NCBI GenBank assembly: GCA_903932685.1
Contig: CAIZGX010000027.1
Span: 1 to 35,641, forward strand
DNA length: 35,641 nt
Reading direction: 5' to 3'
Source: an uncultured Bacteroidota bacterium
GTDB taxonomy: Bacteria > Bacteroidota > Bacteroidia > Flavobacteriales_D > Sanyastnellaceae
Positions within the stretch are counted from its first letter, which is position 1. Each line of letters starts with the position of its first letter. The notes beneath the pieces are model-generated. The model searched no databases and was not told where the DNA came from. It saw nothing but the letters and a program-made list of their open reading frames with translations. This document shows, in pieces, positions 27,964-35,101 of this stretch. The position numbers and the translations under genes are program-made.

Positions 27964-29579
27964 AGTCTGATTTCCCATTTGCGAATGGTCTCACCGCTGC
28001 TCTTCATTTCAATCGTTACTTCTTCAGAGAATTTCTTCCCATCTTTTTCAGCAGTTACTTTATACGTTTTTCCACCTTGAACATTTACACGGCAATAACC
28101 CGCCTTGTCGGTTTCACCGTCCATTCTCTCACCCGTATCCAAATCCTCTACTTGAATACTTACCCCCTTAAAGGCCTTGCCGTTTGCGTCAAGAACAATA
28201 GCAATCAATTGCGCATACACACTCTTTTCGTAACCCTCACTCATAACAGGATAGCGTGAAATGTCTACCTTATAAATATCACGATCCCCATATGAATCGG
28301 CATATTCTGCAGCAATGTACATGGTCTTGTTATCGGAAGTCAAAGAGAAGGTCGACTCTTCATTCACTGTGTTAATAGGGTAACCCAAATTGATTGGCTT
28401 CGACCAAACACCGTTTACCAATTCCGTCTTGAAAATATCATAGCTACCCATTCCCAAATGTCCCGCTGAAGCGAAGAACAGGGTCTTTCCATTTGGATGA
28501 ATAAATACGAATTTCTCGTCATGAGAAGTGTTAATCACCGGACCCATGTTCTTAGGTTTTCCCCAAGAAGAACCACTCTTCTCCGAAACGTAAATATCAC
28601 CGCGACCCATACCGTCCATGCGCTCGCTGATGAAATACAATTTCTTTCCATCAGCAGTCTGAGAAACACTCCCCTCAAAAAACGTCGTGTTGATAGATTT
28701 TGGCAAACGCTCTGCCTCGCGCCATTTCGTTTCTCCCTTTTTCGAGAAGAAAATATCACCCGCGTTGTCGCCGTCATTCTTGTAAACATAGATCATAGAT
28801 CCATCAGGAACAACACTCAAAACCGCATCATGATAAACCGTGTTCACGGAACCTGGCAGTTTCTCGCAGTCGCTCCACTCTCCGGTTATAGAATCGATTA
28901 CAGTATAATAAATATCCTCGTAAAATTTAAAATCTCCTTTTTCATCAATATTTTTTCCCATACGCTCGGGCGGGGAAGTGGTGTTGTCACGACGCGAAGT
29001 GAACACCAACGTTTTTCCATCTGCAGTAATGCTCGGTGCGTATTCTTCCAAACGTGTATTGATAGCACCGCCCAAATTCGAAATGGTCACATCAACAGGC
29101 TTCTCTATTTTTCGCTTTGCGAATTCACATTCACGAATGAATTTGTTCGCTTCATCTGCCTCGTAGGTCTTTGGTTTCTCCAATTTCAAATAGGCTTTGT
29201 ATTCGGCAATTGCGCGATCTAAATCGCCTGTGCGATGGTAACACTTCGCATAGAACAACGTAAGTTCTTTGGTTGGAACACCCTTCTTAATTTTAGAAGC
29301 TTTGTCTAGCGATTTGAATGCATCTGGATATTTCTTCAAGTTGTAATAACACTCTGCTTCGCCCAACTGCGCTTTGTAGTTCGCGGGGTCATTCGCTAAC
29401 ACTTCACGATAAGTCGTAAGAGCTCCACGCATATTGCCCTTGATGTATTCGTGCTCTGCATTTAGCATTTTCGCTGCATTTGCTGCCACATCTACATCGC
29501 CAATTATAGTCGAATCTGTTTGCGTGAAGGCCGTCACAGAAGTGAAAAGCACCAACATTAACCCAAGAATTTTCTTCAT
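27960..29579 (-). CDS. PorE-like TPR/beta-propeller protein lacking an OmpA domain
   Basis: This 539-residue protein has a signal peptide (MKKILGLMLVLFTSVTAFTQ). TPR-like helices (about 40-155) include ALTTYREVLANDPANYKAQL. PD40/WD40-type blades (about 180-430) repeat patterns such as GKTLVFTSRRD, GKKLYFISERMDG and NKTMYIAAEYADS. A carboxypeptidase-regulatory-like domain (about 455-539) ends the protein. T9SS PorE and related proteins share this order but add a peptidoglycan-binding OmpA domain, absent here, so I use PorE-like only. It is probably periplasmic. It is divergent from murQ. Confidence 0.78.
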   Translation of the reverse strand: MKKILGLMLVLFTSVTAFTQTDSTIIGDVDVAANAAKMLNAEHEYIKGNMRGALTTYREVLANDPANYKAQLGEAECYYNLKKYPDAFKSLDKASKIKKGVPTKELTLFYAKCYHRTGDLDRAIAEYKAYLKLEKPKTYEADEANKFIRECEFAKRKIEKPVDVTISNLGGAINTRLEEYAPSITADGKTLVFTSRRDNTTSPPERMGKNIDEKGDFKFYEDIYYTVIDSITGEWSDCEKLPGSVNTVYHDAVLSVVPDGSMIYVYKNDGDNAGDIFFSKKGETKWREAERLPKSINTTFFEGSVSQTADGKKLYFISERMDGMGRGDIYVSEKSGSSWGKPKNMGPVINTSHDEKFVFIHPNGKTLFFASAGHLGMGSYDIFKTELVNGVWSKPINLGYPINTVNEESTFSLTSDNKTMYIAAEYADSYGDRDIYKVDISRYPVMSEGYEKSVYAQLIAIVLDANGKAFKGVSIQVEDLDTGERMDGETDKAGYCRVNVQGGKTYKVTAEKDGKKFSEEVTIEMKSSGETIRKWEIRL

Positions 29580-29600
29580 ATCATTTGCATTTTACATTTT

Positions 29601-29608
29601 CGAAAATA
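29601..29608 (-). promoter_or_regulatory. Possible -7 box of the PorE-like gene
   Basis: On the minus strand TATTTTCG fits the TAnnTTTG-type pattern 21 bases before the ATG. No -33 was confirmed. Confidence 0.3.
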
Positions 29609-29688
29609 GACCATCACTTCCTAAGATTTCATCTAAATGAAACGGGTTGTGAACACCTTTCTTACCTTCGTTGTGAAAAACATTTACC

Positions 29689-30492
29689 ATGTCAACAACC
29701 GAATCTGCGAGCCATCACAATAATCTAGAAAACAAAAGCATCTCTGAATTATTGTTCGGAATGAACCTAGAGGACCGCTCTGTTCCTGAGGCCGTGGCTG
29801 CTTCGCTTCCACAAATTGAAAATTTGATTGCTGAAATTGTTTCGAAAATGAAACAAGGCGGAAGACTTTTTTACATGGGCGCAGGCACCAGCGGAAGGCT
29901 CGGTATTGTTGACGCATCTGAATGTCCGCCCACTTTCGGAGTAGACTTCGGACGTGTAATAGGAATTATTGCCGGAGGCGACGGCGCCATTCGCAAAGCC
30001 GTTGAATTCGCTGAAGACGATGAAGAACAAGGCTGGAAAGACCTTCAGACTTTCAATATAAACAAGAATGATGTGGTAGTTGGAATTGCTGCGTCGGGAA
30101 GAACGCCTTACGTCATTGGCGCATTGAAGAAATGCAACGAAGAAGGCATTTCAACCGGATGCGTAGTCTGCAACGCAGAATCTGCTGTTGCGGCTGTTTC
30201 GAAATTCCCTGTTGAAGTGGTTGCAGGACCTGAGTTTGTAACTGGAAGTACGCGTTTGAAAAGTGGAACCGCGCAGAAATTAGTGTTGAATATGTTGACC
30301 ACGTGCACCTTCATTCAACTTGGACATGTGAAAGGAAACAAGATGGTAGACATGCAGCTTTCCAACTACAAATTGGTCGATCGCGGAACGCGCATGGTAA
30401 TGGAAGAAACAGGGTTGAATGCAGAAGAAGCGAAAGCACTTTTGTTGAAAGAAGGAAGCGTTAGATTAGCCGTTGATTCGTTGAAAAAATAA
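29689..30492 (+). CDS. murQ: N-acetylmuramic acid 6-phosphate etherase
   Basis: This 267-residue SIS-domain enzyme has the MurQ motifs LFYMGAGTSGRLGIVDASECPPTFG, with the catalytic glutamate in ASECPP, then VGIAASGRTPYVIGAL and GSTRLKSGTAQKLVLNM. It is slightly shorter than the near-300-residue proteobacterial enzyme. It cleaves the lactyl ether of MurNAc-6-phosphate in cytoplasmic murein recycling. Together with mpl it indicates that this organism recycles cell-wall fragments. The next gene starts one base after its stop. Confidence 0.95.
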   Translation: MSTTESASHHNNLENKSISELLFGMNLEDRSVPEAVAASLPQIENLIAEIVSKMKQGGRLFYMGAGTSGRLGIVDASECPPTFGVDFGRVIGIIAGGDGAIRKAVEFAEDDEEQGWKDLQTFNINKNDVVVGIAASGRTPYVIGALKKCNEEGISTGCVVCNAESAVAAVSKFPVEVVAGPEFVTGSTRLKSGTAQKLVLNMLTTCTFIQLGHVKGNKMVDMQLSNYKLVDRGTRMVMEETGLNAEEAKALLLKEGSVRLAVDSLKK

Positions 30493-30493
30493 C

Positions 30494-31066
30494 ATGCACA
30501 CGTTAGAGCCTTATTATAATTGGAGGGGATTGTATTGCGCTGAGGAAGATGAGCTTTCTCCGTTTTACAATCAGGAGTATTCTGAATTCGAATTCAGCAA
30601 CAAGATTTACGATTTTTATATTCATCCGCAGTGGGACAACATTGGCAGTCAGACGCTGTTCGTGAAACTCCTCTTCGCCCACTACGGCGAGGGTTATGCC
30701 ATTGTTGAATTGATTGGTGAATGGAACGATTTGCTGTACAACGACATTATGTTTTTAAAACGCGAATTCGCCGATCATTTAATAAACGAAGGAATAACGA
30801 AGTTCATTTTCATTGGAGAAAATGTGTTGAACTTCCACACGAGCGACGACTGTTATTACGAAGAGTGGTTTGAAGATGTGAACGATGACGACGGTTGGAT
30901 TGCCTTGGTGAATTTTAGAGATCACGTGTTGGAAGATTTTTCAAAGGCTTACATTGATCAATATTTTGTTTCAGGTGGAAATTTGAACGAAGTGAACTGG
31001 CGCACGCAACATCCGCATCAGTTCTATGAAAAAATAAGTGCAAGTGTTGTTAAACGCATTGGATAA
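30494..31066 (+). CDS. Conserved hypothetical protein after murQ
   Basis: This 190-residue soluble protein is acidic and rich in Trp and Tyr. It begins MHTLEPYYNWRGLYCAEEDE and contains YDFYIHPQWDNIGSQTLFVK and a very acidic DDCYYEEWFEDVNDDD stretch. I do not recognise a named domain; I recall similar proteins next to murQ in Bacteroidota, but that is memory. It starts one base after murQ, and its stop shares a base with the next start, so the three genes are likely one transcription unit. Confidence 0.7.
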   Translation: MHTLEPYYNWRGLYCAEEDELSPFYNQEYSEFEFSNKIYDFYIHPQWDNIGSQTLFVKLLFAHYGEGYAIVELIGEWNDLLYNDIMFLKREFADHLINEGITKFIFIGENVLNFHTSDDCYYEEWFEDVNDDDGWIALVNFRDHVLEDFSKAYIDQYFVSGGNLNEVNWRTQHPHQFYEKISASVVKRIG

Positions 31067-31866
31067 TGGAACAGAGCGAATTGTTTGAAATGAATAGAAC
31101 TTCATGGAACAAGCGTGTTGCTGTTCACATGAAATCTGATTTTTATTTTTTGGAAGAATTCCTGAATGGAAAAACTTCATTGAATGAAATTGAATTGAAT
31201 TTGCTCGGCGACATTCGCGGTAAATCTATTTTGCATTTGCAATGTCACTTCGGACAAGACTCGCTCTCGCTAGCGCGAATGGGCGCTGAAGTAACGGGAG
31301 TGGATCTTTCAGACACGGCCATTGAAAAAGCGAGAGAGCTGAATACACAAATGAATTTGAATGCAGAATTCGTTTGTTGCAATGTGTATGATTTGAAGGA
31401 TTACCTCGACAAAAAATTCGACATCGTTTTCACCAGTTACGGAACCATTGGATGGCTGCCCGATTTAAATCGTTGGGCGGAAGTTGTTTCTCATTTCTTG
31501 AAGCCTTCGGGCAAATTTATTTTCGTTGAATTTCATCCGGTCATGTGGATGTTCGACAATGACTTTCAAACGCTGGGATACAATTACTTCAATGCCGGAC
31601 CGGACATCGAAACCAGCACAGGCACTTACGCCGACCCCACTTCCGACATTGAAATCACGTGTGCCTTTTGGAATCACTCTACCAGCGAAGTCCTTACATC
31701 GCTTCTAGGACAAGGCCTTCAGCTGACTCAATTCCAAGAATTCGATTATTCTCCGTATGCCTGTTTCAAACACGCCGAAGAATTCGAACCTGGCAAATTC
31801 CGCGTCAAACATTTCGGAAATAAAATGCCGTTGGTGTTTGCTTTGGAGGGGGTTGCGCGCTCCTAG
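31066..31866 (+). CDS. Class I SAM-dependent methyltransferase
   Basis: This 266-residue protein shows the class I methyltransferase core: SILHLQCHFGQDSLSLARMGAEVTGVDLS (motif I and II, unusually HLQCHFGQD in place of DxGxGxG) and KFDIVFTSYGTIGWLPDLNRWA, then FLKPSGKFIFVEFHPV. The N-terminus SELFEMNRTSWNKRVAVH is typical of this subgroup. The substrate is unknown. The ATG overlaps the preceding stop by one base. A GC-rich hairpin (GGACCA at 31866-31871 with TGGTCC at 31880-31885) follows directly, without a T-tract. Confidence 0.88.
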   Translation: MEQSELFEMNRTSWNKRVAVHMKSDFYFLEEFLNGKTSLNEIELNLLGDIRGKSILHLQCHFGQDSLSLARMGAEVTGVDLSDTAIEKARELNTQMNLNAEFVCCNVYDLKDYLDKKFDIVFTSYGTIGWLPDLNRWAEVVSHFLKPSGKFIFVEFHPVMWMFDNDFQTLGYNYFNAGPDIETSTGTYADPTSDIEITCAFWNHSTSEVLTSLLGQGLQLTQFQEFDYSPYACFKHAEEFEPGKFRVKHFGNKMPLVFALEGVARS

Positions 31867-31921
31867 GACCATATTCCATTGGTCCGTCCAAAATGTTGGC
31901 CATCTGAATTTGTGTTAAACT

Positions 31922-32926
31922 TTATTGAGAATCGTGATACCATTTTGTTAGTCGTGATTTCTCAATTTTAGGCACATAGCCAAGTTGTTTATTGCACAAG
32001 TCTTTTAAATGATTTGCAACGGTTTCAAAGTTGTCTTTAAATTGATAACCTAAAATAATTTTTTCAATTTTCGGAATGGGGATTTTTGCTTCGTCCGAAA
32101 TAGATTTAAACTTTGAGTGATAAATTGGAAGTTCTAAATACTTTATTGTGTGCGTCCTATTTGAAGACTTGGAAATGTCCGTTCGAATAATTGGTGATGT
32201 AACCTCGTTTTTAAATGAGTAAGTAGTCGGTCCAACCGTTTTAATTTTTCTATGATCAAAGAGTAACCGTACTTCTTGTTCAAGTTTAAATAGCCGAGAT
32301 TTATGAAAGCAAACTATTTGACCTAAGTCAACAGAAACTTGGGGCTTAGAATTTTCAAGTTGTGATTGAAGTTTGTTTAACCCTTTAAGATTTGTCTTTG
32401 ATGAAGCGCCATAAAGAACTTTGGAGAGAAAATAATCATTCCAATTCACAGGCTGACTTTCGTCAAAACTTAATTCAATGGCTACCCCCTCTCCATTATT
32501 TCCATAAAGCCGCCACATGTTAAATTCAATCTCTTTTGTGTCTTTGCTCGTCAATAAAGATTTTTCACACATTGATAACAAGTAAAAATTATCTTTTGCA
32601 TCCTTTCGCCTGTCAGCATCTGTAGTGATCAAGTCCCCTGTAAAAGAATATTCTCTTGGATCATTTAGGTTACGAAGGTTGTAAAGTCGAAGGTTACGAT
32701 CTGTGATTATGGACTGAATAGCAATCAAGTTTGTAAAATGAATGAAGCGCAAACGACCTTTATAAAAATATTCACTGTGTTCTAAATTTTTATTGTCAGT
32801 TGGAATGAAAAAATGAGCTTGATTAACCTCATTAACATTACCTTTTCTTGTAGAATTAATCGTCACACTTGGAACTAGCTGATTAATTTCCTTAATGATT
32901 CTTTTCTCTTTTACTGTCTGTTTCAT
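31922..32926 (-). CDS. DUF2971-type protein
   Basis: This 334-residue soluble protein matches what I recall of DUF2971: RLRFIHFTNLIAIQSIITDRNLRL and NLNDPREYSF early, MWRLYGNNGEGVAIEL in the middle, and SRLFKLEQEVRLLFDH later. Its function is unknown; members are often found in accessory regions and near defence genes. The DNA is clearly more AT-rich than the neighbouring housekeeping genes, suggesting acquisition. It is followed upstream by duplicated non-coding modules. Confidence 0.78.
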   Translation of the reverse strand: MKQTVKEKRIIKEINQLVPSVTINSTRKGNVNEVNQAHFFIPTDNKNLEHSEYFYKGRLRFIHFTNLIAIQSIITDRNLRLYNLRNLNDPREYSFTGDLITTDADRRKDAKDNFYLLSMCEKSLLTSKDTKEIEFNMWRLYGNNGEGVAIELSFDESQPVNWNDYFLSKVLYGASSKTNLKGLNKLQSQLENSKPQVSVDLGQIVCFHKSRLFKLEQEVRLLFDHRKIKTVGPTTYSFKNEVTSPIIRTDISKSSNRTHTIKYLELPIYHSKFKSISDEAKIPIPKIEKIILGYQFKDNFETVANHLKDLCNKQLGYVPKIEKSRLTKWYHDSQ

Positions 32927-32961
32927 TCTTTTGTTTTATGTGGTAGCTAACGCTACAAACC

Positions 32962-33067
32962 TACCCAATGCATGCCAACAAAGCGAGATAAGCGAAAGTC
33001 TGTTGCGATTAAATAAAAGTAATTAAAAGAAAAGCTGAGAAATTAATTGTTCAAAACAATTCTTCCA
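32962..33067. repeat. 106-bp intergenic module, copy 1
   Basis: This block aligns without gaps to 34754-34859, with 85 of 106 positions identical by hand count. Both copies begin TACCCAAT and end TCAAAACAATTCTTCCA. Both are followed on the plus strand by microhairpin arrays and preceded by a small perfect hairpin. Confidence 0.85.
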
Positions 33068-33074
33068 TACCCCT

Positions 33075-33103
33075 AATGTCTTTGACGAATGCCCTCGGCG
33101 ATA
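33075..33103. repeat. Microhairpin array, GAAT orientation (2 hairpins)
   Basis: AAT is followed by GTC-ttt-GAC, separator GAAT, then GCC-ctc-GGC and GATA. It is a short or decayed array, opposite in orientation to the one at 33173. Confidence 0.7.
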
Positions 33104-33172
33104 TTAATTACTCAGACGAAAAACAAAGCAAAAAAGAATGAGAAACACAAGGAGAATGAGAATGATAATTTC

Positions 33173-33226
33173 GTCAAAGACATTCGCGAAGCATTCGCCC
33201 GAAGGGCATTCGTCTGAAAGACATTC
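33173..33226. repeat. Microhairpin array, ATTC orientation (4 hairpins), left flank of ORF6N gene
   Basis: GTC-aaa-GAC, GC-gaa-GC, GCCC-gaa-GGGC and GTCT-gaa-AGAC are separated by ATTC and followed by ATTC. The 54-bp block is repeated at 33953-34006 with only two changes, both in loops. Confidence 0.92.
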
Positions 33227-33302
33227 TTCCCCCGAATAAACAGCATATAAACTGCATATAAAGGTTAGTGCGTTTTCCAAATCCCAGAAATATGTTTGTC
33301 TT

Positions 33303-34028
33303 ATGAAACAAAAGCTTATTAAATCGCGAATATTCATCATTCGTGGAAAGCAAGTTATGTTTGACAGAGACTTAGCTCGGTTGTATAACGTTCAAACGAG
33401 AGTTCTAAATCAAACTGTAAAGCGCAACGCCAAAAGATTTCCTGAACAATTTATGTTTCAGCTAACCTCTGAGGAATTCGATAATTGGAAGTCACAAATT
33501 GTGACATCCAATTCTGAAAAAATGGGATTAAGAAAACTACCGTATGTATTAACAGAGTATGGAGTGGCAATGTTATCAGGTGTTTTAAATAGTGAAATCG
33601 CGTTAAATATTAACATTGAAATTATCCAAACGTTTATCGATTCACGTGCCAGCACGAAACATTCACCATCATTGCAAAGACGAGTTAGTGAAATTGAATC
33701 GAGACTTATTAATCAAGAAAACAAATTCAACGAAATTTTTAATTTCATATCTGAAAATAAGTTTCCTCAATCGGGTATTTTCTTCCAAAATCAAATCTTC
33801 GATGCGTACGTCTTTTCAGATGATAAAGAACTCTATCATCTTGGCGCGTCATTGAAGGATTTAGGAAAACGATGGTTTGCATTTTCAATCCCGATAGCTA
33901 TCAGGAGGATGGACTCGTGTCTCAAATACTCTCCCATCTTCATTATTAGGAAGTCGAAGACATTCGCAAAGCATTCGCCCGAAGGGCATTCGTCTGAAAG
34001 ACATTCTAGAGGGGTTTCACCCATCTAA
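33303..34028 (+). CDS. ORF6N-domain protein, apparently internally deleted with a repeat-encoded tail
   Basis: Of the 241 residues, the first 115 or so form an ORF6N domain (phage antirepressor/DNA-binding type): IIRGKQVMFDRDLARLYNVQT, VLNQTVKRNAKRFPEQFMFQL and LPYVLTEYGVAMLSGVLNS. A coiled-coil-like link follows. Then FFQNQIFDAYVFSDDKELYH and LGASLKDLGKRWFAFS appear joined, whereas in full-length relatives I recall a region of some 60-70 residues between them. After FAFS the frame continues into unrelated sequence and a microhairpin array (KTFAKHSPEGHSSERH). It is probably a decayed gene. Confidence 0.75.
   Translation: MKQKLIKSRIFIIRGKQVMFDRDLARLYNVQTRVLNQTVKRNAKRFPEQFMFQLTSEEFDNWKSQIVTSNSEKMGLRKLPYVLTEYGVAMLSGVLNSEIALNINIEIIQTFIDSRASTKHSPSLQRRVSEIESRLINQENKFNEIFNFISENKFPQSGIFFQNQIFDAYVFSDDKELYHLGASLKDLGKRWFAFSIPIAIRRMDSCLKYSPIFIIRKSKTFAKHSPEGHSSERHSRGVSPI
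33953..34006. repeat. Microhairpin array, ATTC orientation (4 hairpins), inside the ORF6N gene end
   Basis: GTC-gaa-GAC, GC-aaa-GC, GCCC-gaa-GGGC and GTCT-gaa-AGAC are separated by ATTC. It is a direct repeat of 33173-33226. It codes the C-terminal tail of the ORF6N protein. Confidence 0.92.
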
Positions 34029-34103
34029 GCATCTCTCTCTTCCCCATCGGACCCCGCCAATCGTTCAACAACAAACCCCGCCCGCCATTGCTATGGTTTA
34101 AGA

Positions 34104-34661
34104 TTATTGCACTTCTACGTCGGTGGTGGCCACAGCCACTATTTCGCTGTTTATGATTACAGGAACGGCGCGTGTTCTCATCCACACCTCGCCACCTCCG
34201 GCATCAAAATAAGGCTCGGTCCAAATGGCATAACCACTGTCGATAGGCTGGCGCAGCCAAGTTTGTTCGTCTATTTGATAGACCGAGTCTGCCAAGTTTT
34301 TCAAAGCCAAGTTATTATTCAAGCGATACCAATAAGGGCTGTAGTAAACCTTTCCAGTGCTGTCTAATAGCGCCACGGTGGCACCGAAGAAACTCCCCGA
34401 TTGGGCCGCCAAATAATCCTGTACCCGGGCGGAAAGGCTAGCAGAATCGAGTGGTTGAGACTGCAAATCCGCCACAAAGGCGTCCAGTGCTACTTCGTAA
34501 ACCAACAAGGGATTTGGGTCAACTTGGTCATTCTCTTTTTTGCATGACGACACTACCAGCAACAGCCCTAAGGCATAAGTCATGGCACGTAGTAAGGCTT
34601 TTGTTCGGTAGATGGAGTTTGGGGCGCTTACTCCGCTCTCAGTCGATTTCTGTTTTGCCAT
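34104..34661 (-). CDS. Lipoprotein with a Cache-like sensor domain
   Basis: The protein has 185 residues from the ATG at 34661; an internal ATG at 34583 (residue 27) would give a tighter lipoprotein signal (MTYALGLLLVVSSC then Lys-Lys), so the start is uncertain. The C-terminal part, YAIWTEPYFDAGGGEVWMRT, then AVPVIINSEIVAVATTDVEV, matches the strand pattern of dCache domains that bind small ligands in bacterial chemoreceptors and kinases. No signalling domain follows, so it may be a free-standing binding protein or a remnant. The base composition looks GC-richer than its neighbours. Confidence 0.65.
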   Translation of the reverse strand: MAKQKSTESGVSAPNSIYRTKALLRAMTYALGLLLVVSSCKKENDQVDPNPLLVYEVALDAFVADLQSQPLDSASLSARVQDYLAAQSGSFFGATVALLDSTGKVYYSPYWYRLNNNLALKNLADSVYQIDEQTWLRQPIDSGYAIWTEPYFDAGGGEVWMRTRAVPVIINSEIVAVATTDVEVQ

Positions 34662-34753
34662 TTTTTTTAAATTAAATTGCTATTAACATTTTGAAACTAC
34701 AAGAAGTTGGCGATAACGCCTACCCATAACTCGCTTAAGCGCGCTATAAAACA

Positions 34754-34859
34754 TACCCAATATATGTCATTATCTCGAGATAGGCGAAGGTTTGTTCCGG
34801 TTAGCTAAAGGTAATTAAAAGGAAAGAGCAGAAATTAATTATTCAAAACAATTCTTCCA
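34754..34859. repeat. 106-bp intergenic module, copy 2
   Basis: This block is the ungapped partner of 32962-33067 in the same orientation, 1,792 bases apart. The ORF6N and Cache-like genes lie between the copies, so the segment has the form of a unit flanked by direct repeats. Confidence 0.85.
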
Positions 34860-34957
34860 CTCTCTTAACCTCTCTTACCTTTTCTTACCTAAGGTCGAAA
34901 GATATTTCGACCCGATTAATCTTACCTTTTCTTAACTTCTCTTAACTCTTCATAAAC

Positions 34958-34996
34958 GTCGCAGACATTCGCGAAGCATTCGTATGAAAGACATTC
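34958..34996. repeat. Microhairpin array, ATTC orientation (3 hairpins)
   Basis: GTC-gca-GAC, GC-gaa-GC and the degenerate GTAT-gaa-AGAC are separated by ATTC. Compared with 33173 it lacks the GCCC-gaa-GGGC unit. Confidence 0.82.
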
Positions 34997-35101
34997 TTCC
35001 CACCTCTTCCCTTTTCTTCCCTTCTCATAACTTCTCTCAAGCGTGACTTCAGACACCAAAACACAAAAACAGATTCACCATCTTCGCGAAAACAATCGGA
35101 T

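Larger units (their letters stand above)
32927..33302. other. Divergent intergenic region with duplicated module and arrays
   Basis: This 376-base gap lies between the DUF2971 and ORF6N gene starts. It contains a perfect hairpin GTAGC-taac-GCTAC (32943-32956), module copy 1 (32962-33067), and two microhairpin arrays (33075-33103 and 33173-33226). A minus-strand ORF covering the arrays is judged a chance frame. Confidence 0.7.
34662..35101. other. Divergent intergenic region with module copy 2, pyrimidine tracts and an array
   Basis: This 440-base gap contains a perfect hairpin GGCG-ataa-CGCC (34709-34720), module copy 2 (34754-34859), repeated CTTACC/CTTAACTTCT pyrimidine tracts (about 34860-35036) holding the 8-bp hairpin GGTCGAAA-gata-TTTCGACC (34893-34912), and a microhairpin array (34958-34996). 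No gene was seen. Confidence 0.7.

Noticed and set aside
28497-29222. Plus-strand 241-codon frame
   Set aside because: It is antisense to the PorE-like gene, which has a signal peptide and clear repeats.
31866-31885. Terminator after the methyltransferase gene
   Set aside because: The hairpin GGACCA/TGGTCC has only a 6-bp stem, an 8-nt loop and no T-tract, so it is mentioned only in the gene entry.
33104-33340. Minus-strand 78-codon frame with a Cys-rich ECLSDECPSGEC segment
   Set aside because: The segment is the translation of the microhairpin array; the frame overlaps the ORF6N start.
32941-34761. Integron attC sites in the duplicated modules
   Set aside because: TAACG-containing hairpins precede both modules, but no integron integrase or clear attC core pair was found, and the copies are ungapped duplicates, unlike variable attC sites.
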